This document shows, in pieces, positions 8,633-16,963 of a stretch of DNA of 64,000 nucleotides. Under the pieces are notes generated by a model. The model had not been told where the DNA came from and did no database searches. It saw only the letters and a list, made by a program, of their open reading frames with translations. The stretch covers positions 2,128,001-2,192,000 of the forward strand of contig NZ_CP162139.1 of the NCBI RefSeq assembly GCF_040833985.1. The letters are read 5' to 3'. The stretch comes from Leptospira sp. WS4.C2 (lineage in GTDB: Bacteria; Spirochaetota; Leptospiria; Leptospirales; Leptospiraceae). Within the stretch, counting starts at the first letter, position 1. Each line of letters opens with the position of its first letter. Both the position numbers and the translations under genes were made by a program.

Positions 8633-9400
8633 TTAATTTTTTTCTGATTCAAAAGTTGCATTTCTTAATAATGAATGCGATAATTCTAACTTAATTTTGT
8701 GATAATAATGTTCTTTATAGTTCAAAGAATTTCCGATACAAACACCTGCTACGTTTGGTTTGGACAATAATCTGTTTACTTGATCACTCTCTGTAATTCC
8801 ACCAAAACAAAGCAAAGATATATCTAGTGGAAAATAATCAACCAATCTCTCAGAGAATCCATTCATTTGACCATCGTTTAAATGATCCATGATCAGAAAT
8901 TCCGAGGCAATATATTGTTCTATCAAAGGAAATGATTTCGGATCCATTCTTTGCGAAGTCTTTGTAATATAATTATAATGGGAAAATTGACCTTCATTTA
9001 AACTGCAAGGTAAGGAAATGATTACTGCCTGTGATCCAATGGATTCGGAGATGAGTTTAATTTGAGAAATATCGCTGTAGTAAAGTTGATCAACTATAAT
9101 GCGATCTGCACCGGAGTGAATCACATCCAGGGCATGTTTTAAATTTTTAATTCCTCCCCCATACGTAATTGGTGTATTTACCCTTCTTGATATTTCATTT
9201 AATAAATCTAAACTTGGGCTTATCTCTTTTTTCGTATTATCAATCGAGAGAACAACAATTTCATCCACACCCCATCGATCTAAATTTTCAGCTAATATAA
9301 CGGGATTACCTAACGGAAGGTATCTTTGAAATGAAAATGATTGAACAGCGATCCCATCCCGTACGAAGATCGAACCGATTAATCTCTTTTTAAATGCCAT
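8633..9400 (-). CDS. HisF-like ammonia-channel subunit (HisF2) for sugar amidation
   Basis: A HisF-fold (beta/alpha)8 barrel of 255 aa paired with the HisH-like glutaminase it overlaps by 11 bases. Fold markers are ITYGGGIKN near 78-86, GADRIIVD, SQAVIIS and NVAGVCIGNSL near the C-terminus. Against Thermotoga HisF the two cyclase aspartates are both gone: the position of D11 is F12 here, and D130 is P131, within ISLPCS. The DG of the D176 region is kept. Histidine-pathway cyclase activity is therefore unlikely. The barrel probably only carries ammonia from HisH to the WbpG/PseA-type synthases at 7329 and 10004, as known for WbpG-HisH2-HisF2 in Pseudomonas O-antigen loci. Confidence 0.8.
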   Translation of the reverse strand: MAFKKRLIGSIFVRDGIAVQSFSFQRYLPLGNPVILAENLDRWGVDEIVVLSIDNTKKEISPSLDLLNEISRRVNTPITYGGGIKNLKHALDVIHSGADRIIVDQLYYSDISQIKLISESIGSQAVIISLPCSLNEGQFSHYNYITKTSQRMDPKSFPLIEQYIASEFLIMDHLNDGQMNGFSERLVDYFPLDISLLCFGGITESDQVNRLLSKPNVAGVCIGNSLNYKEHYYHKIKLELSHSLLRNATFESEKN

Positions 9401-9998
9401 TTACCATTTCTCTTATAATCTTCGCAAAGAAATCTTTGCCTATTCCCTGGCTTTTCTCTGGATGAAATTGTAATCCGATTACTTGTCCATGTTTGACAAT
9501 TGATGGAAATGTTCTTACATACTTTGTAGTTGCAAGGGACGCATCGACGTTTTCCTCATAAGCAAACGAATGATTAAAATAAAAATCGGTTCCATCGAAA
9601 GCGGAAAGAAATGAATTCGTTTCCTTTATACTAAGTTGATTCCAACCTATGTGAAAATCATTTTCAGCTGATATTGGCAGAACATTTCCATCGATGAAAC
9701 CTAATCCTTTTTTCATATGAATTTCAGTAGATGAATTTGCTAAGATCTGCATCCCTAGACAAATTCCAAGTAAGGGCCGCCCTTCTTTCACCCAAAAATT
9801 CAAAAAAGGAATTAAACCTTTTTTCTCAAGTGAATCCATTGCTACAGGGAAAGTTCCAACGCCTGGCATAATCAACAGATCACTTGCTTCGATTTCAGAT
9901 CTATCAGCAGTTACTTGCACAATAAAGCCCATCCGATCTAAACAGGTCTTAACTGAAGCATGGTTCCCAACCTCATAATCTAGTATTGAGATTCGTAT
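9390..9998 (-). CDS. HisH-like glutamine amidotransferase subunit with a non-ATG start
   Basis: Class I glutaminase that releases ammonia for sugar amidation with HisF2. Catalytic triad elements are all visible: GICLGMQ with the nucleophilic Cys, and LQFHPEKS with His and Glu; the oxyanion strand is PGVGTFP. The first ATG lies at 9932, but the reading frame stays open upstream and encodes RISILDYEVGNHASVK, exactly the expected HisH N-terminus. In this extension there is no ATG, GTG or TTG. The start must be ATA at 9998 (used here) or CTG at 10007, whose CTGA overlaps the stop of the upstream amidotransferase. A 180 aa version from 9932 would lack the first beta strand. Confidence 0.8.
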   Translation of the reverse strand: MRISILDYEVGNHASVKTCLDRMGFIVQVTADRSEIEASDLLIMPGVGTFPVAMDSLEKKGLIPFLNFWVKEGRPLLGICLGMQILANSSTEIHMKKGLGFIDGNVLPISAENDFHIGWNQLSIKETNSFLSAFDGTDFYFNHSFAYEENVDASLATTKYVRTFPSIVKHGQVIGLQFHPEKSQGIGKDFFAKIIREMVNGI

Positions 9999-10003
9999 TC
10001 TTT

Positions 10004-11131
10004 TCAGAACCCTATTCCAACCTTAAACTTTTTAGTAATCACTCTTTTAGAATCAATTTCAAATAATTCTTTATTGATAGATTTTGAAACAATATCCCAG
10101 AATTCAGAAACAGTTATATCAATATATTTACAAAAACTTTCAATATAATTTGGAGAACAAGCACCGTCATATTTTTCAACAATTTCGATTGCATCGTTTC
10201 TTGTGATTCTACCCGCACGGATATCTTCATTCATGTAATCTGTAACTTTACCAAATCCGAATTTAAGATATTTGATCATCTGGTTCAAAGTAACCCAGTC
10301 TTCATCTAAGGCACTAACACCCAATGGATCACCAGTATTCTCAATTCGATCCTCTCTAATATGAATTCCATAAGCTGTGGAAAATTTTGCATTTCCAAGG
10401 TTGTCCCAATCGTCAATAAACCAACCTAAATCAATCACGTTTAATCCTGCTGATTTTACTTCAGATTTATCAGGGAAACCATAAGCAATCAAATCAGATT
10501 CTGAAACCCCTGCCTCTTTCATCCAACTCAGATCACCGCCACCAAGTGTATTCATTGAAATGAGGTTATTATATTCCCAAGGTCTTTCTGGATCGATAGT
10601 TTTTCGATCTCGTAAACTCTGATTTTCGCCAATGAATATTAAGGGAATTTTATATGCAATGGCTGTCTTCGGGACAGAACTATATAAAGCCATTTCCGTA
10701 GATTTAGCCCAATTGCTAAATTTTAAAAAGGCGTGTTTCATTAGTCGTTTCCAAGTACCAGGTGCTGGGCCAGAAAACAAAACATCAAAACCTAATTGGA
10801 TAAGATTAGAAATATTTTTAACACCTAACTCACTGACCTGCTCCGGTGGATAACTTAAACAAACTAGGAGTGGATTTAATTTGAGTTTATCTCTCACCCA
10901 AATTGCTTGTCGTGTACTATCTTTACCACCGCTAACTCCGATGATACAGTCAAAAAAAGAACCCTTTTTTCTTGGATATTGAGATATAATCTCTTTAAGT
11001 AAATCGTATCTCTCTAAATAGTTTACATTTTTTGTTAATTCGAAATTTACGCAGGCGGAACATTTACCATCATGCGAAAAGATTTCATTCACCCTTGTGT
11101 TCGGTTGTAAACAAGTAACGCAATATTTCAT
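10004..11131 (-). CDS. N-acetyl sugar amidotransferase, WbpG/PseA family, canonical PP-loop
   Basis: Amidotransferase synthase subunit, 375 aa, expected to amidinate an N-acetyl sugar using ammonia from the HisH-HisF pair downstream. The intact PP-loop is SGGKDS at residues 67-72, and the Cys pairs are C4/C7 and C24/C27. Conserved segments include NPLLVCLSYPPEQVSELGVKNL-like text, IPLIFIGENQ and, near the C-terminus, KFGFGKVTDYMNEDIRAGRI, which is shared with the 7329 paralogue (SKVTDHVTREIRHKRI). It overlaps the sulfotransferase gene by one base and the hisH frame begins within its stop region. The family includes PseA (pseudaminic to acetamidino-pseudaminic acid), LegX and WbpG; the sequence alone does not say which sugar it uses. 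Confidence 0.85.
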   Translation of the reverse strand: MKYCVTCLQPNTRVNEIFSHDGKCSACVNFELTKNVNYLERYDLLKEIISQYPRKKGSFFDCIIGVSGGKDSTRQAIWVRDKLKLNPLLVCLSYPPEQVSELGVKNISNLIQLGFDVLFSGPAPGTWKRLMKHAFLKFSNWAKSTEMALYSSVPKTAIAYKIPLIFIGENQSLRDRKTIDPERPWEYNNLISMNTLGGGDLSWMKEAGVSESDLIAYGFPDKSEVKSAGLNVIDLGWFIDDWDNLGNAKFSTAYGIHIREDRIENTGDPLGVSALDEDWVTLNQMIKYLKFGFGKVTDYMNEDIRAGRITRNDAIEIVEKYDGACSPNYIESFCKYIDITVSEFWDIVSKSINKELFEIDSKRVITKKFKVGIGF

Positions 11132-12261
11132 TATCTAACTGCAGATTTTATCTTATCAAAAATGGATGGGATCAAATAATTAAGTTCCTTCTCTCTGGCC
11201 GAAGGCTCTTTAAAAAGCAATTCGGCTCTCTTTCTTTCTCTTAGAAATTCACTTTTATAATCCAAATCTGCGTATGGCAAAATCCATTTTGCTAACTTAT
11301 CTTTTTTGTCTTCTAAATTAGAATGGGAAATTGATTCAAATTTTTCATCTAAGAAGTCACCATAACCCAATAATTTCATTTCATGAAAACAAAGAAATTC
11401 CAATGCCAAACGATCACTCTCTTCAATTTTCTCTTTCCAACGAGTTACAGAATTTTTATTGAATCCGCCTGAATTCTTTTCATCAAATGTAGAATTTTGT
11501 TTCCACTTATTATTCCCGCCATCTGTGATTTCTTCCGTATTCAATATTTTATCGTCAAAACGAATACCAACAAAATTGCAAATCCCTTCTACTGTTTGTT
11601 TTGGGTTTAAAATCAGCTCTTCATACTTTACGATTAGATTATTTTCAAACTTTTCTGTATAAAAATCAGCAAGCGCGGCCAACTTACGCCATTGCCGCGC
11701 CAAAAATAAAATTGGATATCTTCCCTCTGAATAAAAATTTGATACCAAAATAGCTCTCGGATCGCGAACAATATGAATCACTTTTGCGTTTTCGGTAAAT
11801 AAATTACAAATGTGAGGAGTGAATTCATTTCCCCAAACTTCTTTAAACCCTGTTAGCCGTTTATTACCGTATGTTTGTCTAAGTAATTTTTCACCCTGGA
11901 TTAAGAAGTCCCCGTAATTATCGGCCGTAATTTTATGGATCTCTTTCGATAACAGCTCTGAATAAGGAAATGATGATTCAGCTGTGAATTTCTTTAAATA
12001 CTCTAAATCTGGAATTTTGACATCTTTGAAATTGGTATTCTGAATTGTTTTGAAAAAATCTAATTTGTTTTCATCAAAATAATAATCTTCCAACGGAGCA
12101 TGTGGATCAACCTTATGAACATTCTCTTTTGAAAGTGTATTTCTAAATTCTTTAAAAACAGCAAAAAATGGATCCGATGCAAAGGAAATCTCATCAGATT
12201 GATTTAGTAACCTGGCTACAAATGTCGTACCAGAGCGAAACATACCTGAAACAAAAATCAT
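11131..12261 (-). CDS. PAPS-dependent sulfotransferase family protein
   Basis: Likely transfers sulfate from PAPS to a glycan. The N-terminal PAPS 5'-phosphosulfate loop is SGMFRSGTTFVARLL (residues 5-19), and the 3'-phosphate motif is IHIVRDPRAILVSNFYS (162-178) with R166 and S174 in the expected places. The 376 aa length fits the sulfotransfer_1/3 families, and the charged C-terminal tail has no further recognisable domain. It overlaps the DUF4910 gene by 4 bases, and a CysC APS kinase is 1.4 kb upstream, so PAPS supply and use are encoded together. A carbohydrate acceptor is inferred from the locus. Confidence 0.8.
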   Translation of the reverse strand: MIFVSGMFRSGTTFVARLLNQSDEISFASDPFFAVFKEFRNTLSKENVHKVDPHAPLEDYYFDENKLDFFKTIQNTNFKDVKIPDLEYLKKFTAESSFPYSELLSKEIHKITADNYGDFLIQGEKLLRQTYGNKRLTGFKEVWGNEFTPHICNLFTENAKVIHIVRDPRAILVSNFYSEGRYPILFLARQWRKLAALADFYTEKFENNLIVKYEELILNPKQTVEGICNFVGIRFDDKILNTEEITDGGNNKWKQNSTFDEKNSGGFNKNSVTRWKEKIEESDRLALEFLCFHEMKLLGYGDFLDEKFESISHSNLEDKKDKLAKWILPYADLDYKSEFLRERKRAELLFKEPSAREKELNYLIPSIFDKIKSAVR

Positions 12262-13643
12262 AAGTGATCTACTTCCTTAATAGAAACTAATCCTTTCTGT
12301 TCGAGTTGTTTGATATACCAAAATGCAAAACTGAAAGGCATTTTCGTTGCTTCACAAATATCAAGGATTGTATTTTTACCGTCGACCATTCGCAATGTAA
12401 TTCTCATAAAATGATATAACAGGTCAGTTTCACCAAGAATATACTCATAATCTTCATTTGTAAGTTTATCTCCATATTTTTCTATGGCAGATGAGTTTCT
12501 TGTTTGAGAAATATTCGTAGGGGATAAATATAAATCTATTTCCGGGCTAGCCAGTGAGGGGATCCCTTTGAAATTAGCAATTGGAATGCAATCATTTTCA
12601 ATTATATCAACTACTTGCAGAGTCCTTTCAATCAATTCTTCCATAGCTTCTTTTGAATAGTTTTCAAAATTATCATCGCTTGTATGATAGTTTTCAAAAG
12701 GCCATCTTAAGAAAGTTCCCATGGGTATTTCATATCCCACTGAATCAAAAACATTTTCGTCGTTCCCAATTTTTTCTCTATGAGAAAAAACTACATTTTT
12801 GTTTCCACGAGTATTGATCACATTGGAATAGGCCCTATCCAATATATTCTGATTGTAAAAACTAGATTGGTATACTAATGGTTGGTTGATACCACATAAC
12901 GCAAGGAAAGTTCCGGCCTTGATATTCTCGGAGAATCCTTTTTCATTATAAAGATATGCTGCCGATCCAACAATCTCAACGCTGGCAAATGCCCGATAAC
13001 TATATTTAGTATCAAGAGTTTGTAATCTTTTAATCACTTCGAATGAAGCAATACAACCGGATAAACCATCATTGATCTGGTCTGGATGATCAAAATGACC
13101 GACAAATATAACTTCCTTTTTACTTCTGCCCTTCTTTAAATAATCAACCTGAGTAACCTTACCGTTATAGTCTAACTCCGATTCAATATTAACGAAATAT
13201 TCACCTGATATTAAATTTTCATATATTTCAAACGGGAGGCAAAAGCCCCATTCAGGAGATCGGTGCCTGTATTGATTGCGAAAATGGAATGGTATAACAT
13301 TCGGTTTATTTGGATTGGTGAATAAATGTGGTTTTAATTCATCTAAACTAATTTTACCAGAAAAGGAAGGAGAGTAACTAAACACAGAAAGATTTGATTT
13401 CTCTTTTGATGCGATTGTTTTTCCATTCGGATCAATTAATTCCGCTCGTTTGCAAACCCAATAGGGAGGTAATTCCCAGTGATAGATTTTTTGACCGCTT
13501 GGATATTGAAACTTTCGTGCTCCGTCATAATATTTAACGACTTCATCATAAGCAGCTTCCATTTCTGGACCAGCATGACATCTATCATAGTTCGCAATTT
13601 TTTTAATTAATTCATGATAATTTGTAAGCATCAAGGAACCCAT
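12258..13643 (-). CDS. DUF4910 / M28-like aminopeptidase-type protein with winged-helix C-terminus
   Basis: A 461 aa protein of the DUF2172-DUF4910 family, whose known structures have an M28-type zinc aminopeptidase fold plus a C-terminal winged helix. The candidate metal ligands are present: VGHFDHPDQINDG (H183/H186 and D192), ASVEIVGS (E223) and the FENYHTSDD histidine (H320). The C-terminal 90 residues (LTNEDYEYILGETDLLYHF through FAFWYIKQLEQKGLVSI) look like the winged helix. It is found in surface-polysaccharide loci, where its substrate is unknown to me. A deacylase or amide hydrolase acting on a sugar precursor is a reasonable inference. An alternative start is M5 at 13631. Confidence 0.7.
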   Translation of the reverse strand: MGSLMLTNYHELIKKIANYDRCHAGPEMEAAYDEVVKYYDGARKFQYPSGQKIYHWELPPYWVCKRAELIDPNGKTIASKEKSNLSVFSYSPSFSGKISLDELKPHLFTNPNKPNVIPFHFRNQYRHRSPEWGFCLPFEIYENLISGEYFVNIESELDYNGKVTQVDYLKKGRSKKEVIFVGHFDHPDQINDGLSGCIASFEVIKRLQTLDTKYSYRAFASVEIVGSAAYLYNEKGFSENIKAGTFLALCGINQPLVYQSSFYNQNILDRAYSNVINTRGNKNVVFSHREKIGNDENVFDSVGYEIPMGTFLRWPFENYHTSDDNFENYSKEAMEELIERTLQVVDIIENDCIPIANFKGIPSLASPEIDLYLSPTNISQTRNSSAIEKYGDKLTNEDYEYILGETDLLYHFMRITLRMVDGKNTILDICEATKMPFSFAFWYIKQLEQKGLVSIKEVDHL

Positions 13644-13649
13644 TCAGAA

Positions 13650-14249
13650 TTAAAACTTAATCACTTCTTTCTCGGCCAATTTTTTGACAATCAATTCAAT
13701 ACAATGTGCGATCTCATAAGCATTTGTATCTATTTTTATTTCAGGACTTGTCGGCTCTTCATAAGGAGAACCAATACCAGTGAAATTTGGAATTTCCCCT
13801 ATTCTTGCTTTTTTATATAATCCTTTAGGATCGCGGCTCTCACAGACTCCCAACGGAGTTGAAATATAGACTTCAATAAACTCATTTTCGCTAAACAAAT
13901 CTCGAACCATCTTTCGATCTTTTTGAAAAGGAGATATTAATGAGGCAATTACAATGATGCCTGCATCAACAAACAATTTTCCAACCTCGCCTATCCTTCG
14001 AATATTCTCTGACCGGTCTTCTACCGAAAACCCGAGATCTTTATTTAGTCCAAAACGAAGATTATCGCCATCTAACAAAGCAGTATGATATCCAAATTGA
14101 TTCAGATAACTTTCAAGTGCATTGGCAATAGTTGATTTTCCAGAACCACTTAATCCTGTTAACCAAAGCATACATGGCTTTTGGTTTTTAATCTTTGCCC
14201 GATCTTCGACAGTGACTTTATGTGTTAGCCAAACAATATTTTTTTCCAT
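13650..14249 (-). CDS. cysC: Adenylyl-sulfate (APS) kinase
   Basis: Phosphorylates APS to PAPS, the sulfate donor. From the chosen ATG the protein starts [17 protein letters not shown], the usual CysC beginning; a TTG at 14267 would add six residues. The P-loop is [10 protein letters not shown] (31-40), followed by [18 protein letters not shown], the APS-site ENIRRIGEV and [20 protein letters not shown]. About 199 aa is normal for a stand-alone CysC. No ATP sulfurylase (CysD/CysN or Sat) is present in the window, so APS must come from elsewhere. Its place two genes from a sulfotransferase argues for glycan sulfation and against assimilatory sulfate reduction. Confidence 0.93.
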   Translation of the reverse strand: MEKNIVWLTHKVTVEDRAKIKNQKPCMLWLTGLSGSGKSTIANALESYLNQFGYHTALLDGDNLRFGLNKDLGFSVEDRSENIRRIGEVGKLFVDAGIIVIASLISPFQKDRKMVRDLFSENEFIEVYISTPLGVCESRDPKGLYKKARIGEIPNFTGIGSPYEEPTSPEIKIDTNAYEIAHCIELIVKKLAEKEVIKF

Positions 14250-14268
14250 ATTCAAACTAAAATCCAAT

Positions 14269-15147
14269 TTATAAACTTCGTAATTCCAATATTTCTGCCT
14301 GCGGAAGTTCGAGTTTTTTACCTCCGGGTGGAATACAACTTACGACTTTTTTCCCTGCTAACAGAGCAATGATTAAGGCCATACTCTCGCAACCGACTAC
14401 CAAATCAGCTAAAGCGATCTGCTCAAACAAGCTATCTTGATTTGAAATGGAAATCGGAAAATCTCTATACGAATTTAAAATCCACTGATACTTGCCGTCT
14501 TTATCCGAAGGATGAGGTCTAAACACAAACTGAGCTGATCCTATATTTAACTTTTCTAAATTGTTGAAAAAAAAACGGATTGCATCCTCTTCAGTATAAC
14601 CCCAATATCTTTCGTCGTTGTAGGCTTTTTTTGCATGGTCACTTATATTTTCACAGAGGAATAGGATACTCTGAACCGAACTAATAATTCGATTTGTTGT
14701 TTGTGTTTTAAAATATTTTTTTACTGATGTAAAATAGGCATTTTCTTTTAATTGAACCATTTCAGCTGGGAAAACTGCCTTAGCAATCGAAAGAGCATCA
14801 GAATCCCCTACCCAAATTTCATTAGGAAGATCTAATTTACCATCAAAAAGAAACCGTTCTTTATAATTCACCCAATGATCTAAAAAACTGACAACTCGAA
14901 TACCTTTCTGTTTTGCTAAATAAACTGCTTTTTTTTCTAAATCACTTTGCCAGCTGGTTCCTGTTATATACATATCAGTGTGATTCAATGATTCTTCTAA
15001 CGAAGTTAATGGAATGTCACCGAGAAGTTTTTTAAAAATAGATATAGCAGGACCACCCAAAACAAACTGATAGTCTGTTTTATTTTGCAGAACATAGTTA
15101 GAAAGAATTTCTGCACCACCAGCATCATGAGAAACAATCGTAATCAA
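14269..15147 (-). CDS. Glycosyltransferase-like surface-glycan protein (GT-B type)
   Basis: Unassigned 292 aa protein. It begins [19 protein letters not shown], a Rossmann-type opening, and near residue 205 has [19 protein letters not shown], the RPHP segment also seen in the gene at 6072. This is followed by [35 protein letters not shown], which resembles the donor-phosphate loop of GT-B enzymes. No signal peptide or membrane segment is visible. It lies between GNAT (8 bases away) and cysC (about 20 bases). I infer a role in sugar transfer or in handling a nucleotide-sugar; the RPHP similarity is the only positive evidence. Confidence 0.5.
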   Translation of the reverse strand: MITIVSHDAGGAEILSNYVLQNKTDYQFVLGGPAISIFKKLLGDIPLTSLEESLNHTDMYITGTSWQSDLEKKAVYLAKQKGIRVVSFLDHWVNYKERFLFDGKLDLPNEIWVGDSDALSIAKAVFPAEMVQLKENAYFTSVKKYFKTQTTNRIISSVQSILFLCENISDHAKKAYNDERYWGYTEEDAIRFFFNNLEKLNIGSAQFVFRPHPSDKDGKYQWILNSYRDFPISISNQDSLFEQIALADLVVGCESMALIIALLAGKKVVSCIPPGGKKLELPQAEILELRSL

Positions 15148-15155
15148 TTTTTAAT

Positions 15156-15689
15156 TTACTTTTTTTGCCAATCTTTGGCTAAAATATAATATAACAGAAT
15201 ATCACAATATTTCCCTTCTAGAAATAAATGATCTATTCTTCGCCCTTCTTCTTTCATACCTAGAGTTAATGCCAATTTCTGCATTCCGAGATTGTTATCG
15301 GAAGTACCGCAGTAAATTTTATTTAAGTTTAGTTTCAAAAAACCATGATCTAACATATAGCGAGCTGCATGTAAAGAAACACCTTTCCTGTGGTGGTTTT
15401 GGTTTCCTATGATTATCGCGAACTCTGCAGTTCTGTTGATCCAGGAAATATCCTGTAAACTTAAGTTTCCGATATGTCCGTCAGTTTGATGAAATATCCC
15501 TAATACAACCTGATCTTCTCTGTTTAGATTTTCATAAAATGAATTAAAATAATTTTCATTTTTAAAGAACTTTCCATGGGAGCTGTATTGAGTAATCAAT
15601 TGGTCCGAAAACCAACTTGAATAAGGTCCATCCAAATCCGATTTCTGGAGCGGGCGTAAATAATAGTTCTCTAAAAAAGAATAAATCAT
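15156..15689 (-). CDS. GNAT-family N-acetyltransferase (PseH/SpsD-like role possible)
   Basis: RimJ/RimL-type acetyltransferase. From ATG at 15689, which overlaps the stop of the aminotransferase as ATGA, it is 177 aa; an upstream start at 15713 would overlap more. Seen: YYLRPLQKSDLDGPYSSWF opening, HIGNLSLQDISWINRTAEFAI strand, the acetyl-CoA loop GNQNHHRKGVSLHAARYML (a variant of Q/RxxGxG/A) and NLNKIYCGTSDNNLGMQKLALTLGM. In Pse and Sps pathways a GNAT acetylates the 4-amino sugar made by the DegT aminotransferase, and this gene directly follows such an enzyme. I infer N-acylation of the amino sugar from 15686; the acyl group is not determined. Confidence 0.8.
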   Translation of the reverse strand: MIYSFLENYYLRPLQKSDLDGPYSSWFSDQLITQYSSHGKFFKNENYFNSFYENLNREDQVVLGIFHQTDGHIGNLSLQDISWINRTAEFAIIIGNQNHHRKGVSLHAARYMLDHGFLKLNLNKIYCGTSDNNLGMQKLALTLGMKEEGRRIDHLFLEGKYCDILLYYILAKDWQKK

Positions 15690-16963
15690 TTTAGCGAATC
15701 TAAGTTTTCCCAAACTTTTCGGAATGCAGATACTACTAAGTCCACATGGTCATCCGAGAACTCTCGAACACACATCTCATAACCTAAATAAGTTGAGTCA
15801 TTTAGGTTTTCTGCCACCGGACAGATTCCTTTAGAGTAATCGACATCTCTTTTACAAATATCCGAAGTCCATGGAAAACCCTTTGAGCCATAGGCAATCT
15901 TTTCCTGATACATTGGCAAGAGGTGTAGATTTGCATATTGTAAGGAAATATCATGTACGCCTTCGGCTACTAAAGCTTCATAAATTTTTTCTTTCTTTAC
16001 ACCCGTAACTTGCGAGTCGATTTCCATAGGAAACATATAATAAACATGTGTTGATTCAGATCGAATTTCAGGTAGTTTTAAGCCAGATAGGCCACTTAAT
16101 CCCTTTTTTAATCTTTCTGCTGCATGAATTCGAGAATTTACTTTGGTATCCAATTTTTTTAATTGTTCAATCCCAATAGCACATTCAATTTCACCAAGTC
16201 GAAAATTATAACCAACCATATTAGAAAGATTAGTAACACCTTTATCCTTAACAACTGCTTCGGCATGATTTCGAATTAATTGCATCCTCTCAGCAAGCTC
16301 GTCGTCGTTTGTTACTAAGATTCCGCCTTCACCTGTATGAATATGTTTGTGATAATTTAAACTATAACCACCAATATCCCCAAGAGTTCCAGTAAACTTA
16401 CCTTTGTATTTTGAGCCTGGTGCTTGTGCTGTATCATTAATCACTTTCAAATTATACTTTTTAGCGATTCGATTGATTTCTTGCATATTGGCAGATTGTC
16501 CAAAAATATCGACAACCATGATCGCTTTCGTATAAGGCGAAATATTTTTCTCTATCGATTCTGGATCAATGCAATATGTATTAGGCTCAATATCGGCAAA
16601 TACTGGAATTGCGTTCCAGTGAAGTATGGCTGTGGCAGATGCAGACATAGTCCAAGGACTCACAATGATTTCATCTCCAGGTTCAATTCCAATCGCTCCA
16701 ATTGCAGCAATCAAACCCGAAGTCCAAGAATTAACAGTGATCGCATGTTTTACATTAAAATATTCCTGACATTTCTGTTCAAATTCGCGAACTTTGGGAC
16801 CGCCATAAAAATCGGGATCCCAACATCCTAAAAATTGAGATAAGTTTCCACTTTCAACAACCTGCTTTGCTGCTTCCACTTCTTCTGGACCCAATGAATT
16901 ATATCGATTGAGCTCAAAATTGATTACTTTTGAACCACCTAATAACGCTAACTTTTGGCTCAT
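15686..16963 (-). CDS. DegT/DnrJ/EryC1/StrS-family PLP aminotransferase
   Basis: Second sugar aminotransferase of the locus, 425 aa. PLP residues: VNSWTSGL (78-85), INDTAQAPGS with D177, and Schiff-base lysine K206 in SLNYHKHIHTGEGG. It is longer than the paralogues at 2607 and 26449, with a distinct N-terminus (ALLGGSKVINFELNRYNSLG) resembling the AHBA-synthase/StsC-type subgroup. It follows the Gfo/Idh/MocA oxidoreductase with a 4-base overlap and precedes GNAT with ATGA coupling, so an oxidation, amination, acylation series is plausible. The exact sugar is unknown. Confidence 0.85.
   Translation of the reverse strand: MSQKLALLGGSKVINFELNRYNSLGPEEVEAAKQVVESGNLSQFLGCWDPDFYGGPKVREFEQKCQEYFNVKHAITVNSWTSGLIAAIGAIGIEPGDEIIVSPWTMSASATAILHWNAIPVFADIEPNTYCIDPESIEKNISPYTKAIMVVDIFGQSANMQEINRIAKKYNLKVINDTAQAPGSKYKGKFTGTLGDIGGYSLNYHKHIHTGEGGILVTNDDELAERMQLIRNHAEAVVKDKGVTNLSNMVGYNFRLGEIECAIGIEQLKKLDTKVNSRIHAAERLKKGLSGLSGLKLPEIRSESTHVYYMFPMEIDSQVTGVKKEKIYEALVAEGVHDISLQYANLHLLPMYQEKIAYGSKGFPWTSDICKRDVDYSKGICPVAENLNDSTYLGYEMCVREFSDDHVDLVVSAFRKVWENLDSLK

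Noticed and set aside
8633..9998. Histidine biosynthesis (HisF and HisH)
   Set aside because: Both catalytic aspartates of HisF are missing and no other his gene is nearby; sugar amidation with the two WbpG/PseA-type genes fits better.
13650..14249. Assimilatory sulfate reduction gene
   Set aside because: No CysD/N, CysH or CysI neighbours; the only PAPS-related neighbour is a sulfotransferase.
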